In this document: positions 13,943 to 14,155 of the stretch, piece by piece
How positions within the stretch are numbered: position 1 is the stretch's first letter
Layout of the letters: every line of letters starts with the position of its first letter
Source: CAZYBC01 sp964645645
Lineage (GTDB): Bacteria > Patescibacteriota > Microgenomatia > UBA1400 > PJMF01
NCBI GenBank assembly: GCA_964645645.1
Contig: CAZYBC010000026.1
Coordinates: 1-14,155 of the forward strand
DNA length: 14,155 nucleotides
Direction of reading: 5' to 3'
The notes under the pieces: generated by a model
Database searches by the model: none
Seen by the model: only the letters and a program-made list of their open reading frames with translations
What the model was told of the DNA's origin: nothing
Program-made: the position numbers and the translations under genes

Positions 13943-14003
13943 AGTTTTTTTATTGATTGGTATTAATAATATTTTATGTATCAAATCAATACACAATTAT
14001 ATC

Positions 14004-14032
14004 ATTATATAACAAAAAGCTATAAAAAGCAA
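14004..14032 (-). promoter_or_regulatory. Sigma-70-type promoter of the surface-protein gene
   Basis: On the minus strand, TTGCTT (14032-14027), a 17-bp spacer and TATAAT (14009-14004). A second TATAAT overlaps downstream (14001-13996). The start site would lie near 13997, leaving about 55 nt of A+T-rich leader without a Shine-Dalgarno before the ATG at 13942. This is the best -35/-10 pair in the window and suggests strong expression. The remaining 14033-14155 holds no gene I can support, only a short CTGCG-TTCT-CGCAG hairpin (14113-14126). Confidence 0.7.
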
Positions 14033-14155
14033 CCTATAATTTAAAATATGAGGACTATTGATCTGTAAAAGTATTGGGGTTGATTAATTTAAGGTTTTTT
14101 TGAACAGGGCAACTGCGTTCTCGCAGATCATCTTGACAAAAAAAAAGAGAATCTT

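Noticed and set aside
13943..13996. 18-residue upstream extension of the surface protein from a TTG
   Set aside because: It would precede a complete signal peptide and starts at the predicted transcription start; ATG at 13942 is far more likely.

Overview
The window is A+T-rich bacterial chromosome, densely packed, with short gaps, many starts lacking a Shine-Dalgarno, and divergent versions of core enzymes. Together with an LAETG-type wall-anchored protein, this suggests a reduced-genome, Gram-positive-enveloped lineage such as Candidate Phyla Radiation/Patescibacteria. That placement is inference; no taxonomic marker was tested.

Left edge (1-1480): a large serine recombinase on the + strand has lost the N-terminal part of its catalytic domain, and its 3' end runs antisense into tRNA-Glu(UUC). 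This looks like the tRNA-side end of an integrated element whose remainder lies left of the window. Next, all on the minus strand, come pyrG (CTP synthase), rplS (ribosomal protein bL19) and yraN; yraN overlaps rplS by 65 bp, and a tiny Lys-rich ORF follows it.

Middle (4100-5700): two + strand genes, a PduO-type cobalamin adenosyltransferase and an 82-residue orphan, each have a TATAAT box only 11-12 nt before the ATG, so both may be leaderless. A complete self-cleaving LexA converges on the orphan.

Right part (5800-10750): a minus-strand lower-glycolysis operon, eno - gpmI(2) - gpmI(1). It holds two tandem paralogs of cofactor-independent phosphoglycerate mutase. The operon-distal copy keeps the catalytic Ser. 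The operon-proximal copy has Thr there and a 95-residue N-terminal extension that begins with a basic amphipathic segment. The enolase keeps its metal ligands, catalytic Lys and His but has Leu-Ile in place of the Asp-Glu that includes the catalytic acid Glu. This cluster is the most unusual part of the window.

Right end (10800-14155): a membrane-anchored GH81 endo-beta-1,3-glucanase and, beyond a strong bidirectional hairpin terminator, a secreted two-domain surface protein with an LAETG sorting signal, a dockerin-like acidic loop and a well-formed sigma-70-type promoter. These two suggest beta-1,3-glucan contact or use at the cell surface; glucose released this way could feed glycolysis, but that link is inference. 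Gene-free stretches are all shorter than 300 bases.
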